Assembly (NCBI GenBank): GCA_029834535.1
Contig: JAQMWT010000514.1
Location: forward strand, 1 to 42,660
Reading direction: 5' to 3'
DNA: 42,660 nt
DNA from: Chrysophaeum taylorii
Lineage: Eukaryota; Sar; Pelagophyceae; Pelagomonadales; Pelagomonadaceae
Part shown: positions 16,501 through 25,824 of the stretch, in pieces
Position numbering within the stretch: position 1 is the stretch's first letter
How the letters are laid out: every line of letters begins with the position of its first letter
Translations under genes and position numbers: made by a program
The notes under the pieces: generated by a model
Seen by the model: the letters and a program-made list of their open reading frames with translations, nothing else
What the model was told of the DNA's origin: nothing
Databases searched by the model: none

Positions 16501-18568
16501 CTTCGCGCCGCTGTGTCTGAGTGGTGTGGCCAGCGAAGTCCGTTTCGAGCGCGAGAAGCTGCATTTGATGCCGACTGGCGCTTGCACCCAGCTCCGCCCG
16601 TAGATCCTCGCGGTCGCATTGTTGGCCTGTCCAAAGCGAGTGCGACTTGGCGAGGCAGGCCCAGCCGCAGCCTCCGTTAGACATGGCGACGAATTGCGCG
16701 GCCTCGAGGCGTCGCCGCAGATCATGTACGTGATCAGGAAGGAAAACGGCATCGAGTTGTGTCGCTGTATGGGAGCCGAGCGATTCGAAGACAAGCACGT
16801 CTGACTGACCAGTATTCATGGATTCTGGAATGACGCATTGAAACGGGGGACGACCGTCCATTCTCGACCTGGCCCCCCGTTCGTCCCGAGATTGCTTGCA
16901 CAAGATTTGGGCCTTCTCGCGAGAGCTCAAAAACCGCTTATCACCCTCAGGGCGGCCTGTTTTCGGCTTGGTAAACGGAATCGCCCGAGACTGATTACAC
17001 GGGTGGAACTGGGCACTCTCCAAAGCGCCAGCGAAGTCAGGCTGCTCGGCAAGCTTTCGTCCAGCATAGACGCCACGCCAGCGTTTACCAGAATCATCAT
17101 CACCGTAAACTCTCTGTATCTGGAGTCCGCACCTTTGGGCGGCTAGCACCAAGTGCCAGCACGGATTATTCCAGCAGTGTCCGCACTGGCGTTCAGAGAC
17201 GTCCACACTAAACGACCTCATCGTTCCGCCGCATATCGAAATGCGCCCGTGTGATTCTTGTATGATCGTCACAACGACAGAGTTGCCTTTCGCGCGGGCC
17301 TCGGCTGAGAGGCGCTCCAGATCATTTTGTGCCCACGGCGACAGCTCGCCAGCAAGCTTCTGAGCCTCCACTACGGTCTTGTTGTGCGCATCGACGTAGT
17401 CGGTAACAAGCTTGACTGCCTGCGTTATCACGTTCATGCCTCGGCAAAACCCATGGGCGGTCCACTGGGCCTCGATCGGATTCGTCGTGTGCTGCTCCAT
17501 CACGCGAGGATTTGCAGCCGGGAATTGTTCGGCGTCGGGGACTTTGGAAACCAATGCGCGCAGCTTTGGCGACATGTTCTGCTTGGCTATTTGGAGCTGT
17601 TCCGGAGTTCGCGCGCTGGTGGCGGCGTTGTACTGGTCCGCGATCCCCTTGGGGGCACTATTCGACACTGTGATACAGCGATGCCTCGAGCATCTAAAGG
17701 GATTCGTTTGGTCGAGATTCGCCCGAATCGATGCGAGAGCGGAGGGAGATTCGTCCACAACCAGTGTTCCGGCGTCGTTGTTGTACGCGTCGCTATGATA
17801 CTTCTTCGCCGTTTTGGTAAGGGCATTCCAAGTTTCCATGCTTTTGTTCATCCCAGCAAAGCCCACGAAGGCCACAGGCACGACCCGGTGGCTCGGATCC
17901 AGCTTGACAATCCCGCCCAAGCAACCCGCCTTGGTGTGGGTGAAATCACCGAAGCTCACGTTCGAGCAATCCGGAAGGAGCTCGTATGCGAATTGGAAGC
18001 ATACCGAGTAGCCGATGACGAATCGTATGTCCTCGCCCAGATCGTCATACATTTGGAGAGGAACAGTCGCAGGATCAAACTTGGCCTTCTCCTTTATCAG
18101 CTTCCCTTTCATCAGGCGCTCCTGTTCCCCCCCGAATTTGAGCTTCTCGGCTTCGAGATGCATGGACTTCGCCTTCGCTGCGTTGACGCAGATAAATTTG
18201 AGATGGATGCCAGCAGCAGCACATGCTTGCTCGATATGAGTTATGGCCTTAACATCATCCTCGGGCTTCCCGTATATCACAGCCCGCGTGTGTTTCAGCA
18301 GCCGGTGCGCGAATTCGATGTCTACTTTCCGATGAACAAACTCGTGTAAATTGGAAACCAATCCGCTCGGCGTTGCTTTGCGTTCTTGCTTCTTCTTCTC
18401 TTGGAGGTCGTGAGTGAAGCATGGCGGATAGAATAACTGGAAGCAGCTGGTGCGCGGTGTAGGCGTGCTGCTTTCGATGGTCGTTCGAAGGCCCGCCATT
18501 CCGCGGCTGGCGTGACGAGACAGCCATCGACCGTTGATTTGAGCAATTGATATCATGATCCTGGGCAT
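16490..18568 (-). CDS. MULE transposase core with SWIM finger and start of OTU domain
   Basis: A 692-residue frame. The RNase H-like DDE core shows VSFGDFTHTKAG (Asp about 208), LVVDESPSAL (Asp about 272), the conserved RCSRHRC, and TTNPIEAQW typical of MULE/MURA proteins. A SWIM zinc finger follows (SERQCGHCWNNPCWHLVLAA, about residues 484-503). After a linker with TKPKTGRP, a C-terminal extension holds an OTU cysteine-protease start: MSNGGCGWACLAKSHSLW with the catalytic-box Gly-Cys-Gly-Trp. The frame ends just inside the OTU domain because of a shift near 16495. MULE transposases cut and paste DNA by the DDE mechanism; the OTU part could deubiquitinate or simply be a carried domain. Confidence 0.85.
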   Translation of the reverse strand: MPRIMISIAQINGRWLSRHASRGMAGLRTTIESSTPTPRTSCFQLFYPPCFTHDLQEKKKQERKATPSGLVSNLHEFVHRKVDIEFAHRLLKHTRAVIYGKPEDDVKAITHIEQACAAAGIHLKFICVNAAKAKSMHLEAEKLKFGGEQERLMKGKLIKEKAKFDPATVPLQMYDDLGEDIRFVIGYSVCFQFAYELLPDCSNVSFGDFTHTKAGCLGGIVKLDPSHRVVPVAFVGFAGMNKSMETWNALTKTAKKYHSDAYNNDAGTLVVDESPSALASIRANLDQTNPFRCSRHRCITVSNSAPKGIADQYNAATSARTPEQLQIAKQNMSPKLRALVSKVPDAEQFPAANPRVMEQHTTNPIEAQWTAHGFCRGMNVITQAVKLVTDYVDAHNKTVVEAQKLAGELSPWAQNDLERLSAEARAKGNSVVVTIIQESHGRISICGGTMRSFSVDVSERQCGHCWNNPCWHLVLAAQRCGLQIQRVYGDDDSGKRWRGVYAGRKLAEQPDFAGALESAQFHPCNQSRAIPFTKPKTGRPEGDKRFLSSREKAQILCKQSRDERGARSRMDGRPPFQCVIPESMNTGQSDVLVFESLGSHTATQLDAVFLPDHVHDLRRRLEAAQFVAMSNGGCGWACLAKSHSLWTGQQCDREDLRAELGASASRHQMQLLALETDFAGHTTQTQRREARQ

Positions 18569-19103
18569 ACAGGAGAACCCAACTCTCGCAGTCCGTGCGC
18601 GTCATGATAACGAAAAGACTATCGCACCCACCACAGCGCAGCGCAAGCCTACTTCCGTTCTTCGTCGGCTTCATGTTAATGCCCGAGGCGAGCCTTTGAA
18701 CCGGTGGGCCATTCGCGAGCAGGACCTTGCTGTCCCTCGCAGCCAACTCAGTCGCTTGAAGTTCTGCGTGGGCCCGACTCGGGTACACTTTGCCGACTTT
18801 GAGTTTCTCGTCGTGCGGGATTTGCGCCAGTTTTCGCGGCATCGGCTGGTTCAAGCCCTCGTGGCGGGCGTTCTCGGCTTTGATGGCCTCGGTCCTGGCC
18901 TTTCGACGCACCGCCTTGCGCTCCGTCGCCGAGACTCCTTCAGCGCCCCCGCCCCGCTGCGCATCCTCGGGCCCTCCATCCTCCTCGTCGTCGTCGGAAG
19001 CTGGGCTTTCAATTTGAGTCGCGAAAACTTCTGCGTATTCTCCAAATGTGTCCGAGATGTTCATTAGGCTATCGACGCTCTCCCGAGACGCCGACATCCT
19101 CAC
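18540..19103 (-). CDS. MULE transposase N-terminal region
   Basis: Starts at ATG 19103 (MRMSASRESVDSLMNIS), followed by an acidic segment (ASDDDEEDGGPED), a basic helix and a domain with LRCGGCDSLFVIMTRTD and LLYAQDHDINCSN. That Cys-x2-Cys ... His ... Cys pattern resembles the FLYWCH/FAR1 WRKY-GCM1 type DNA-binding fold found before MULE transposase domains. The frame is open to 18255, but the coding signal moves to the next frame near 18540. It would bind the element ends. Confidence 0.65.
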
Positions 19104-19227
19104 GAGAGTCTACCGACCGTCCAAGACCCGGCAGGACCGACACCTGCAGAAAGCGCGCGTCTCTCACTCACCCCCGTCTGCAGGACCGCTGGCAACGGTG
19201 CACTGATACGAAACTGCCGGCGTAAGT

Positions 19228-19502
19228 CTGATTTGAACTACGTTCCATCAACTGTTCATTCTTTCTCATATCACTTGTACCGTTTTTCTAATATGGGTCA
19301 TATCACTCGTTACTATACGCCAGTTCGGGACATCACTGGTACCTGTGAGCCCGCGAGACGGGGAACGAGTGATGTGTCCCTAGGGTACGGGTGATGTGAC
19401 CTAAGCATAAATGGGTACCAGTGATTTGTGTAGGGTGTGAGTGATGTGGCCTCACTTTTTTGGGTAACAGCGATGTGACCTCAAGAACCAGTGATGTGAC
19501 AT
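19228..19502. repeat. Array of GTGATGTGAC subterminal repeats
   Basis: About nine copies of the core (A/G)GTGATGTGACC: three in one orientation (near 19268, 19300, 19330, as ATCACTBGTACC) and six in the other (near 19368, 19390, 19419, 19442, 19469, 19489). Clusters of this kind at transposon ends are usually transposase-binding sites. The array sits between the start of the MULE transposase and the copia gag remnant it interrupts. Confidence 0.7.
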
Positions 19503-20370
19503 TTACCCTAAACTTTCGAGAAAAGACTCAAGATCATCAAGTCTGTTGCACATGAGTGTATGGAGCGAAGCCATCGCTGCTTGAGCAACATGTTGACCTC
19601 TTCCCATATATACACTGCAGATGGACTTATACAGTCTCGTAACTAACTAACTAAACTAACTTCAGACCTCTCCCGAGCATGGGAGCCAGGCCGGACCGAC
19701 AGGAGCCAGTCCGGAATCACGGGCCTGTAGACGAGGAGCGCCGAAAGGTCGGTCGGCGGAGAGTGACCATCAAGCTTGTCGCCATGCGACGAGGAGACCG
19801 CGATGTGACTGACAACCAACTCGTCGATAACCTTCCGTCTTCGCCCCCCGGCCATACCCCGTCCCACTGCGAACGTTCCGGCTGCCAACCGGCCCGCCCG
19901 GGAGGCGAATAGGTGCCAACCTACGCCGGGAGGGCGGATGCCCTCGCAAGGCTCAGGATTCATGAGGCACCGTCCTCTATCGCAACCACAGTCGGCGATC
20001 AGGGTAAGGGATACAGTCTCATATAGTTCATTGTATCACTTTTGCGATAATCAGCACGATCCATGTCGTCCATGGGGATAGCCATGTAGAGCGCGGTGTA
20101 CCAGCTGCGTCGCTTTTCATTGAATTCATGTTCAGTGCAGCCGCATTCGTCAGCATTAGTGCAGGTTTCACGATCCATGGTGATGCCATCTTCGGTAGAG
20201 CTGATCAGGATTCCGAGGCGCCGCTTCCAAGTTTCAAAATGATGGAGCTCGCCCGTGAATGCATCGAGTTTCTGAGAGAGCCTGCTGTTCTTTATCTCGA
20301 TCGAGGACACGATGGCAACGAAGCGATGAACGATACAAGCCGATGATGATCCGTCGTGAAGTCAAGCGCA
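19503..20370 (-). pseudogene. Copia-type Gag N-terminal fragment, split by SINE
   Basis: On the minus strand, from upstream of 20310, the protein reads LSQKLDAFTGELHHFETWKR, then FNEKRRSWYTALYMAIP and DTMNYMRLY; this is the UBN2/DUF4219-type Gag beginning of Ty1/copia elements (a Leu-x-Gly-x-x-x-W-x-x-W layout). The SINE at 19639-20010 splits the frame; when it is skipped with one target copy, the frame continues as KSICSVYMGRGQHVAQAAMA to a stop at 19503. No protease or pol follows. It is unrelated in sequence to the Gag of the copia element at 27.7 kb. Confidence 0.65.
19639..20010 (-). repeat. SINE-like repeat, copy 2, full length with 10-bp target duplication
   Basis: Read on the minus strand it begins CCCTTACCCTGATCGCC and ends in the tail TTAGTTTAGTTAGTTAGTTAC, 372 bp. 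It is flanked by ATACAGTCTC at 19629-19638 and 20011-20020, a perfect 10-bp duplication. Near-identical to copy 3. No reverse transcriptase is encoded, so it depends on other elements. Pol III A and B boxes could not be identified with confidence, so a LINE 3' end remains possible. Confidence 0.85.
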
Positions 20371-20590
20371 GGTTCGATCGAAACGAACGAACGCAGTTGC
20401 TACCATGTTACGATGGGGCGTTACTAGCGATAAGGGAGATACGTAAGGAAGGATCTAAGAAGGAGCAGGGGTAAGTATCATTCACAGTTTGAGTTGCCGT
20501 TAACGACCGTTTCGTGTTATGTTAGGGCCTAAAAAATCATACCGCAAGCCAACTTTTGGTGGTATATTTACGGCCTAAAGCTCAAGGGTC
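20371..20590. other. No gene seen
   Basis: Sequence between the copia gag remnant and the Tc1/mariner-like element. No convincing frame or repeat. Confidence 0.4.
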
Positions 20591-20691
20591 TACATGCGGG
20601 TCGACACTGAAAATCACCCGACACTAAAAATTACCCGCTCTTTCGAAACTCAGCTTCCGCAGCTAGGAAGGCCACCAGGGCCAAGCCGAAG

Positions 20692-21560
20692 GTGGCGAAG
20701 CGCCCCAGCGCATGGAAGGAGCCTGGGCGGGCCCCTGTGACAGCCCGGGAGAAGCGGCTGCGAGAAAAAAGGGCTCCGAAGCGAGTTTTCAACAAGAAAA
20801 CGGCTGCGTTGGACGCGGAAAAGAAACGCCAGCAGCAGAAAGTCTTCGCGGAGGCCTTAGCGTATTGCGAGAAGGAAGGCGTAGGGGCCAAGAAGTGCAT
20901 GACTGACCACCCAGAGTGGATTGAGCTCCCCACCTATTGACAGCTCGACGATAGACTGAAGGAGCGTGTTTTGTTTGATGAAACAGCCGCGACGCACACT
21001 CACTCAGACCGGATGTTGCTCACGCCGAAGGAGGAGCAGGCGCCTGTGAAATGGATTGTCGAGAGCAACAAGGCCCGCGCCGCGCCAAGCTGCGAAGAGA
21101 TTGGAGTCAAAGTGCGCCATATTTTACTCGATCGTCGACTTCAGAACCGACGCGGCCGACGTAAGAAAGTCCCGTTCAACAACGCCAACTACAAACTTGT
21201 GTGCGGCCATTCGCCCTCGGAAGAATTTTTCTTAGGTTTCTTCGCCCGCAACTCGCACCGGATCAGCACGAAGATCAAGCAAATAATCGAGGCGAAGCGT
21301 GCCGCCGTGAACTGCGACGAGATGGCCGAGGAGTACTTTGCGGGCATTCACGGACTTCGCGCCGTGCTCAAGGCCGCGGGGATTATGGACGAGCACGGCG
21401 CCATATCGGACCCCGCCTTTGTCCTGAAACTCGACGAGACGCCCCAGTTCGTGGACTACGCCGACAACAAAGGGAACGCCAAGACCAAGTTTGGGGCCGG
21501 CAAGGGTGACGTCTGCTGGGCCGAGGCCTATAACTACCGCGAGTGCAACACTGTCATGAT
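20692..21560 (+). pseudogene. Pogo/CENP-B-type transposase, N-terminal part and first catalytic Asp
   Basis: Frame 20692-20940 gives a basic N-terminus and a helical segment (AEALAYCEKEGVGAKKCM). It is in frame, across one TGA at 20938-20940, with the part from 20941 (LTPKEEQAPVKWIVE, SEEFFLGFFARNSHRIS). The segment DPAFVLKLDETPQFVDYAD has the first catalytic Asp in the NxDE context of pogo/Tigger transposases. Coding continues to about 21560 (NTVMMCWGLCG), where the frame shifts. The second Asp and third acidic residue are not found, so the core is internally deleted. Confidence 0.65.
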
Positions 21561-21794
21561 GTGCTGGGGCCTGTGCGGGCCGCGATGGACGCGGCTGTGT
21601 CGGCATGCTTCGAGGCGTGGCAGCGCTGCAAGGACGGCTGCCTCTGCGGCCTTGACAACGGCGCCGTGTGCGACGCCAGCAAACTCAAGTACTGCGAGAT
21701 CTGCGGGGACCTCGAATGGAGGCGGTGCAATAAGAAGGCGTGCAAAAAGGCGCTGGAGGATCTTGCATTTGCCGTGCCGGATGATGCTGATGCT

Positions 21795-21826
<32 letters not shown>

Positions 21827-22025
21827 CAGCAACGCCGAATTCGAGCGCGAGATCGGTCACGATCGTCGCCGCCGTCGGCGACCCCAGCCACGAACCAACC
21901 AGCTACCTGAGACCCGCCCAAAGCAGCTCCCAGGGTCCCCACCGACACTTCGGGAGCTACGGTCATGCTTATTTCGACACCTAGTGCCCCTAGTGAGCCA
22001 TCCTCCCCTTCCTCATGCCTGGTAA
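21543..22025 (+). pseudogene. C-terminal region of the pogo-like transposase, acidic and Cys-rich
   Basis: This frame takes over near 21560 and reads MDAAVSACFEAWQRCKDGC, YCEICGDLEWRRCNKKACKK and then a run of glutamates from a GAG repeat (21798-21826). The Cys pairs could bind zinc. The acidic tail resembles the C-termini of pogo and Tigger proteins. From about 21860 onward the translation is Arg/Pro-rich and probably not coding. Confidence 0.45.
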
Positions 22026-22222
22026 TTTTTAGTGTCGGGTACTGCTAGACATTACCCCACACCATGCCACGATCACGCTAAACTGGGGTATGGCGTACCC
22101 CAGGTCCGAAAGGAGAGTGGTCGGGAGTACTCCTGCGCGTCTCACATCCCTCGTTAGTCGAGTTCGGTCCATGGTAATGGCCTTGCAACAAAACAGTAAT
22201 TTTTAGTGTCGACACGCCTGTA

Positions 22223-22871
22223 CTTTACAATTAGACCCGTTCTTTACGGAGCCCTTTTTTTTTTTGTACATACCCCAAAAAATAAGGGTCATTCTTTACG
22301 GAAACGCGCTTATTTCCGCTATCATACAAATATATTCGACCATAAACCCCGTTTGAGTCTGCGGGTTTTTTGAGGGGGAAATCGGTCGATTGGACCGGAG
22401 TTTCGTTCGGGCCTCCGAGGAGGTCCTCTTGGGCTGTCCGTGAAGGAGCAAGTGACTCCGGGCGGGCCCGTTAGACTTATATACACTATGCCGGAAGTTG
22501 GCGTCCGCATTACGAGTCCAATTTCGGCGCCCTACCTGCCGCTAGCGGTCGGAAGCGACTCAAGTCGGACCGCAGAGCGGCCCCGATACGCGAGGGGACT
22601 GTTCCTAGTCCCCTCGCCACGCTTTTCGTGTGCCGAGTTCATCACCAGAGTCATGCATATGGCTAGTCAGCGACGTTATCCTCCTCGAGAGTCAACGCGG
22701 ATAGAATTGACGCGTCGATCGCGCGATGGAAGGAGTGTTTGCGCTTGAGACGCGCAGCCTCTCTTTGTCGCTCGATTCTGGCGTGTTCGAACAGGGCCAA
22801 TGCTGTCGAAGACGCGCTCACGTTGTCGGCACGCCATCTCACGTTCTGTTCCGGTGTTATGTATGTTTGCG
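22223..22871. other. No gene seen; poly-T tract
   Basis: Contains an 11-12 base T-run near 22254-22265 and a doubled phrase TTCTTTACGGA (near 22234 and 22292). Downstream to 22871 there are short open frames on both strands without motifs. The last part may hold the decayed C-terminus of the minus-strand DDE transposase. Confidence 0.4.
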
Positions 22872-23820
22872 TTAGTACTGCTTTGACTGGCCCCAGCCGT
22901 ACTCAACGCCATCGCCGGCGAGCTCTGGGTGGCATTTCGGCGACGAGAGAAGGATGTGGCCACGGTCAAGAACGAGCTGCTGGAGGAGGTTGAGCTCGTT
23001 CTTGAAGTCCGGGCAATTCCCGAGGATCGCCTTGGTTGAGGTCCCCGGTACGACGTCGCCGACCTTGTCGAGCTGGCCACGGAGCGAGTAATACGACAAC
23101 GGCTTCTCGGGATCAAACCAACCACGCTCGAAGATGACTTGGTCGATGCCCTTCGCTTTGCCGACGTAGGCCTCGGGCTTCCAGTCGGGGTGCTTGAATG
23201 GCGGCGGATCACCCGGCTGGAATATCATGTGCTGGTCTTGGCCGGGCTCAAGCTTGACGTTCCATGACTGGACCACGTTCCGCCGCTTGCCCTTGTCGCT
23301 GCGGACCTTGAGTTCGACGATGGCCGGATGGGGCCCGATGCAGCCCGCATCGAGTTTCGTCGAGGTGCGGAGGAGGCGCTGCGTCTTGCCGCCGACGCCG
23401 GCGGACATGTTGTTGACATTGAGGCCGTCGGTTTTAAACTTGTCGTGTCCCGACGAGTGGTCAACCTCGATTAGGAACTGGTAATGAGGGAACCAAATCT
23501 CCAGGACATCGAGGACGTCTTCGACCTGAAGAAGAAAATTGTCCGAGTCCCAGAAGCCTTGGTGCTGCTTGCCAATCTTGAGCGTCTGGAGAGCCGGAGA
23601 CTGGAACCACTTAACGCCGTCGCCGCTCTCGAAGAGCAAGACCGTTTCAAAGGGCTGCATGAGCGTTGGATCGATCGTGAGGTCGACCATGTCGTCGTCG
23701 TCCTTCTCCTCTTCGTCGTAAACATCGGGATGCGGCACGTTGGTCGATACAGAAGCTTTGTCATGCTTGTTACCTGAGTTGCAAAGGCTCCTCACAGCAG
23801 ATTCCAACCAAACATTGGAC
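22872..23820 (-). pseudogene. DDE transposase, C-terminal catalytic half
   Basis: Continues the frame from 23770-25134 after one shift near 23790. Shows QFLIEVDHSSGHDKFKTDGL (second catalytic Asp), MSAGVGGKTQRLL, YVGKAKGIDQVIFERGWF, ILGNCPDFKNELNLLQQLVL and CHPELAGDGVEYGWGQSKQY, the last with the third catalytic Glu. These blocks are typical of a large, poorly named family of eukaryotic DDE transposase-like ORFs common in fungi and some animals and protists. The frame ends at 22872 soon after the Glu; the usual C-terminal helices are in broken frames. Confidence 0.75.
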
Positions 23821-25134
23821 GCTGGGCTGCTCACGCTTCGCCTTCTTCTCTTCCATTCGCGCAGCCTTGCGGGCGGCTGCGCACTCTGAAAGCCTGGCGC
23901 GTACGGCTCGCGCGCTTTCCTCGGACTTGTAGCAGATCGTGCTCGAGGTTCGACTTCGATTGGCCTCGTCCAAAACACACACGGGAACGGGGACGCCGAA
24001 GTAGAACGGCGAGCCAACGAACGCGGAGAGCATAAGGCCGGGGCCGTCGGCTTTAGACCGAATGGGTTGGTAGCCTTCGATGGTCGATGTGTCCTTGGGC
24101 ATGCAAAATGCGTTGTACGTCGCCTCGTCCTGGCCCAAGTGGATCAATGGGAGCACGCCCTTGGGGAACCGCACACTCAGGTTGCCACCCATGGGAAAGC
24201 CGCCGACCGTGTCCATGGCGTGGTGCTTGAAGGGCGACGACGGGTCATTGATGCGCCAAGCGTCGAAGGCCTCGCAGTCGTCCACGTGGAACTCGACCAT
24301 TTTGGCGCCATCGCTGGAGCGCTCATACGAGAAGCCCTCCGGAAGATGAGGGTAACACTCGCGCAAGGCGTTGGCTTCTTCCAAGAAGAGCTGGATCCAC
24401 TTGTACATCCGTACCTCGTGCAAGCAGAAGAAGTCGCTGAGATACTTGGCGCGATACTCTCGGACGTCGGGCCGCTCGTGTGCATCCACGTAATAGCACT
24501 TTTTGTATGCGCCGTACTTGCAACCGACCTTTTCGTGGACCATGCGCTTGTGGACATGCGAGCGCGACGGGAGCTGAATGGGGATCTTGTACTTGCGCTT
24601 CTCCTCGAGGCTGATCTGCGCCAGAATTTTCGTGGCGATGTACTGCTGCGTCGAGGAGACGGTGACGACAGTAAGGTTCTTCTTGAGCCAGGTCTTCAGC
24701 TCGCGCAGCAGGTCCTCGTTGTGCACTATGTAGATAATCCAAGATTCACGTTCGTATGAGCCGAGTTGGTCCTTGGTAAAGTACCCGTGGTTGCGCTGGA
24801 AGTCATAGGACCACACTAGCAACGTGCAGCCAGAGATATTGCGGTAAGGCGACATCTCCACCGCCTTGTAGGCCAGCGACTTGACGTCAGCCCCGTCTTT
24901 GACGACGGTGAAGTGTTCAGTATCGACGAGGCGGAGGTACTGGTACATGAGGTGGCTTTGCATGCGGACGCGGTTGAGTTGGTGGTCGGTGAAGGTGGCG
25001 TTGACCTCCCCCCGGACGCCCTCGCCGTCATCGTCGCTCGCCGAGTGCAGGATGAGCTTGATCTCATTGTTCGCATGGATTCTCTCGCTCAATCGACTCA
25101 TCATGTCGCGCCGCCAGGCCGCTGCAGTCTCCAA
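23770..25134 (-). CDS. DDE transposase, middle part with first catalytic Asp
   Basis: A 454-residue frame. It has LPSRSHVHKRMVHEKVGCKY and the family signature YYVDAHERPDVREYRAKYL, an acidic-residue-rich segment, then LIHLGQDEATYNAF with the Asp-Glu that is the first catalytic position, and KADGPGLMLSAF, matching the Kg.G..lmvS motif. It starts at a TTG, but it is in frame with the 25189-25824 frame, from which one TAA at 25189 separates it; the real start is probably upstream. The family moves DNA by cut-and-paste. No terminal inverted repeats were recognised around this locus. Confidence 0.75.
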   Translation of the reverse strand: METAAAWRRDMMSRLSERIHANNEIKLILHSASDDDGEGVRGEVNATFTDHQLNRVRMQSHLMYQYLRLVDTEHFTVVKDGADVKSLAYKAVEMSPYRNISGCTLLVWSYDFQRNHGYFTKDQLGSYERESWIIYIVHNEDLLRELKTWLKKNLTVVTVSSTQQYIATKILAQISLEEKRKYKIPIQLPSRSHVHKRMVHEKVGCKYGAYKKCYYVDAHERPDVREYRAKYLSDFFCLHEVRMYKWIQLFLEEANALRECYPHLPEGFSYERSSDGAKMVEFHVDDCEAFDAWRINDPSSPFKHHAMDTVGGFPMGGNLSVRFPKGVLPLIHLGQDEATYNAFCMPKDTSTIEGYQPIRSKADGPGLMLSAFVGSPFYFGVPVPVCVLDEANRSRTSSTICYKSEESARAVRARLSECAAARKAARMEEKKAKREQPSVQCLVGICCEEPLQLR

Positions 25135-25188
25135 GCGAAAGTCCCCTGCCTCTTGGCGGGTGCCTTCCTCCTCTTCGGTGCCGTGGTG

Positions 25189-25451
25189 TTAGATCTCACG
25201 ATCGTCTTGTCGGTTGCGAGAAAAGCCCAGGCGCTTGCGCCGCTTGTTGGATGAACAGAATCTCTGAAGAATGCGAGCCCAGTCTTCAGGCTCCTCGTAC
25301 TCGGCTGTCTTCTCCAGAGCCACCGTCTTGCGCTTTGAGACGAGCGTTTGCCGAGACAGCGAATTGTCACTTTTACGAACCGTTGCTTTTTGAAATCCGA
25401 CTGGTGCGGTTCGAGGGCCGTCCCTTGGCGGCTGAGCAGCATCGGGATTGC

Positions 25452-25488
<37 letters not shown>

Positions 25489-25824
25489 GACATCGACATC
25501 GTCTTCAGCGTCGCCGTGTTTGGTACCCTTGTGTTTGGTGCCGGCGCAGTTTATCAATTTCGGCTCACACGCCTCGCGAACTCGTCTGACGTCAGCGACA
25601 GCCTCGCTCAGCGTCGAGTATGTACCGAATCTTGTTAAGTTCTTCGATCCTCTGCCTATGTCCCTTTGCCAGACATCCAGGTGGATGTAGAACTTGCCGC
25701 GACGCCGCTCTCGGCCCGAATCTGTTGGGAACCGACCAATTCCGGGCACGGGATCACCATGTTCAAGGCTGTAAAACCCGTGAAGCCGGGTTCGAGTGAA
25801 GGGTCCTTCGTCTATGGGGGCCAT
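25189..25824 (-). CDS. N-terminal region of the DDE transposase gene, with poly-Asp run
   Basis: 211 residues from ATG 25824. The beginning (GKFYIHLDVWQRDIGRGSKN, LTRFGTYSTLSEAVADVRRV) looks like a small AP2-like or homing-endonuclease-type DNA-binding module (beta strands followed by a helix), a tentative reading. Then comes a run of aspartates from an expanded ATC/GAT repeat and a basic segment (SNKRRKRLGFSRNRQDDREI). One in-frame TAA ends it, followed in frame by the middle part of the transposase, so the two are probably one protein. Confidence 0.55.
25452..25488. repeat. (CAT)n microsatellite
   Basis: Twelve CAT units in a row, coding for poly-Asp on the minus strand in the transposase N-terminal region. 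Confidence 0.95.

Larger units (their letters stand above)
15513..19502 (-). mobile_element. Mutator-like element (MULE) locus with OTU protease and PHD-like finger
   Basis: A single gene-like unit on the minus strand runs from about 19103 to 15513 in four frames. Order: acidic N-terminus, FLYWCH/FAR1-like Cys/His region, MULE DDE transposase, SWIM zinc finger, OTU-type cysteine protease, acidic stretch, PHD-like zinc finger. The upstream side (19228-19502) has an array of short subterminal repeats. The insertion target seems to be the copia gag fragment that ends at 19503. The other terminus was not found, so the element limits are approximate. Confidence 0.75.
20593..22220 (+). mobile_element. 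Tc1/mariner-pogo-like DNA transposon
   Basis: Bounded by TA at 20591-20592 and 22221-22222, the target duplication of this superfamily. The termini are inverted copies: CATGCGGGTCGACACT on the left, and on the right the complement CAGGCGTGTCGACACT. Each end also carries an inner copy of CGACACTAAAAATTACC (about 20619-20636 and, inverted, 22021-22038). Total 1628 bp. The transposase inside is broken by a stop and a frameshift and lacks the later part of the catalytic core, so this copy is non-autonomous. Confidence 0.8.

Noticed and set aside
17327..18349. 340-codon plus-strand open frame
   Set aside because: Antisense to the MULE transposase core, which has clear DDE, SWIM and TTN..E motifs on the minus strand.
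24067..24759. 230-codon plus-strand open frame
   Set aside because: Antisense to the DDE transposase frame 23770-25134, which carries the family signatures.
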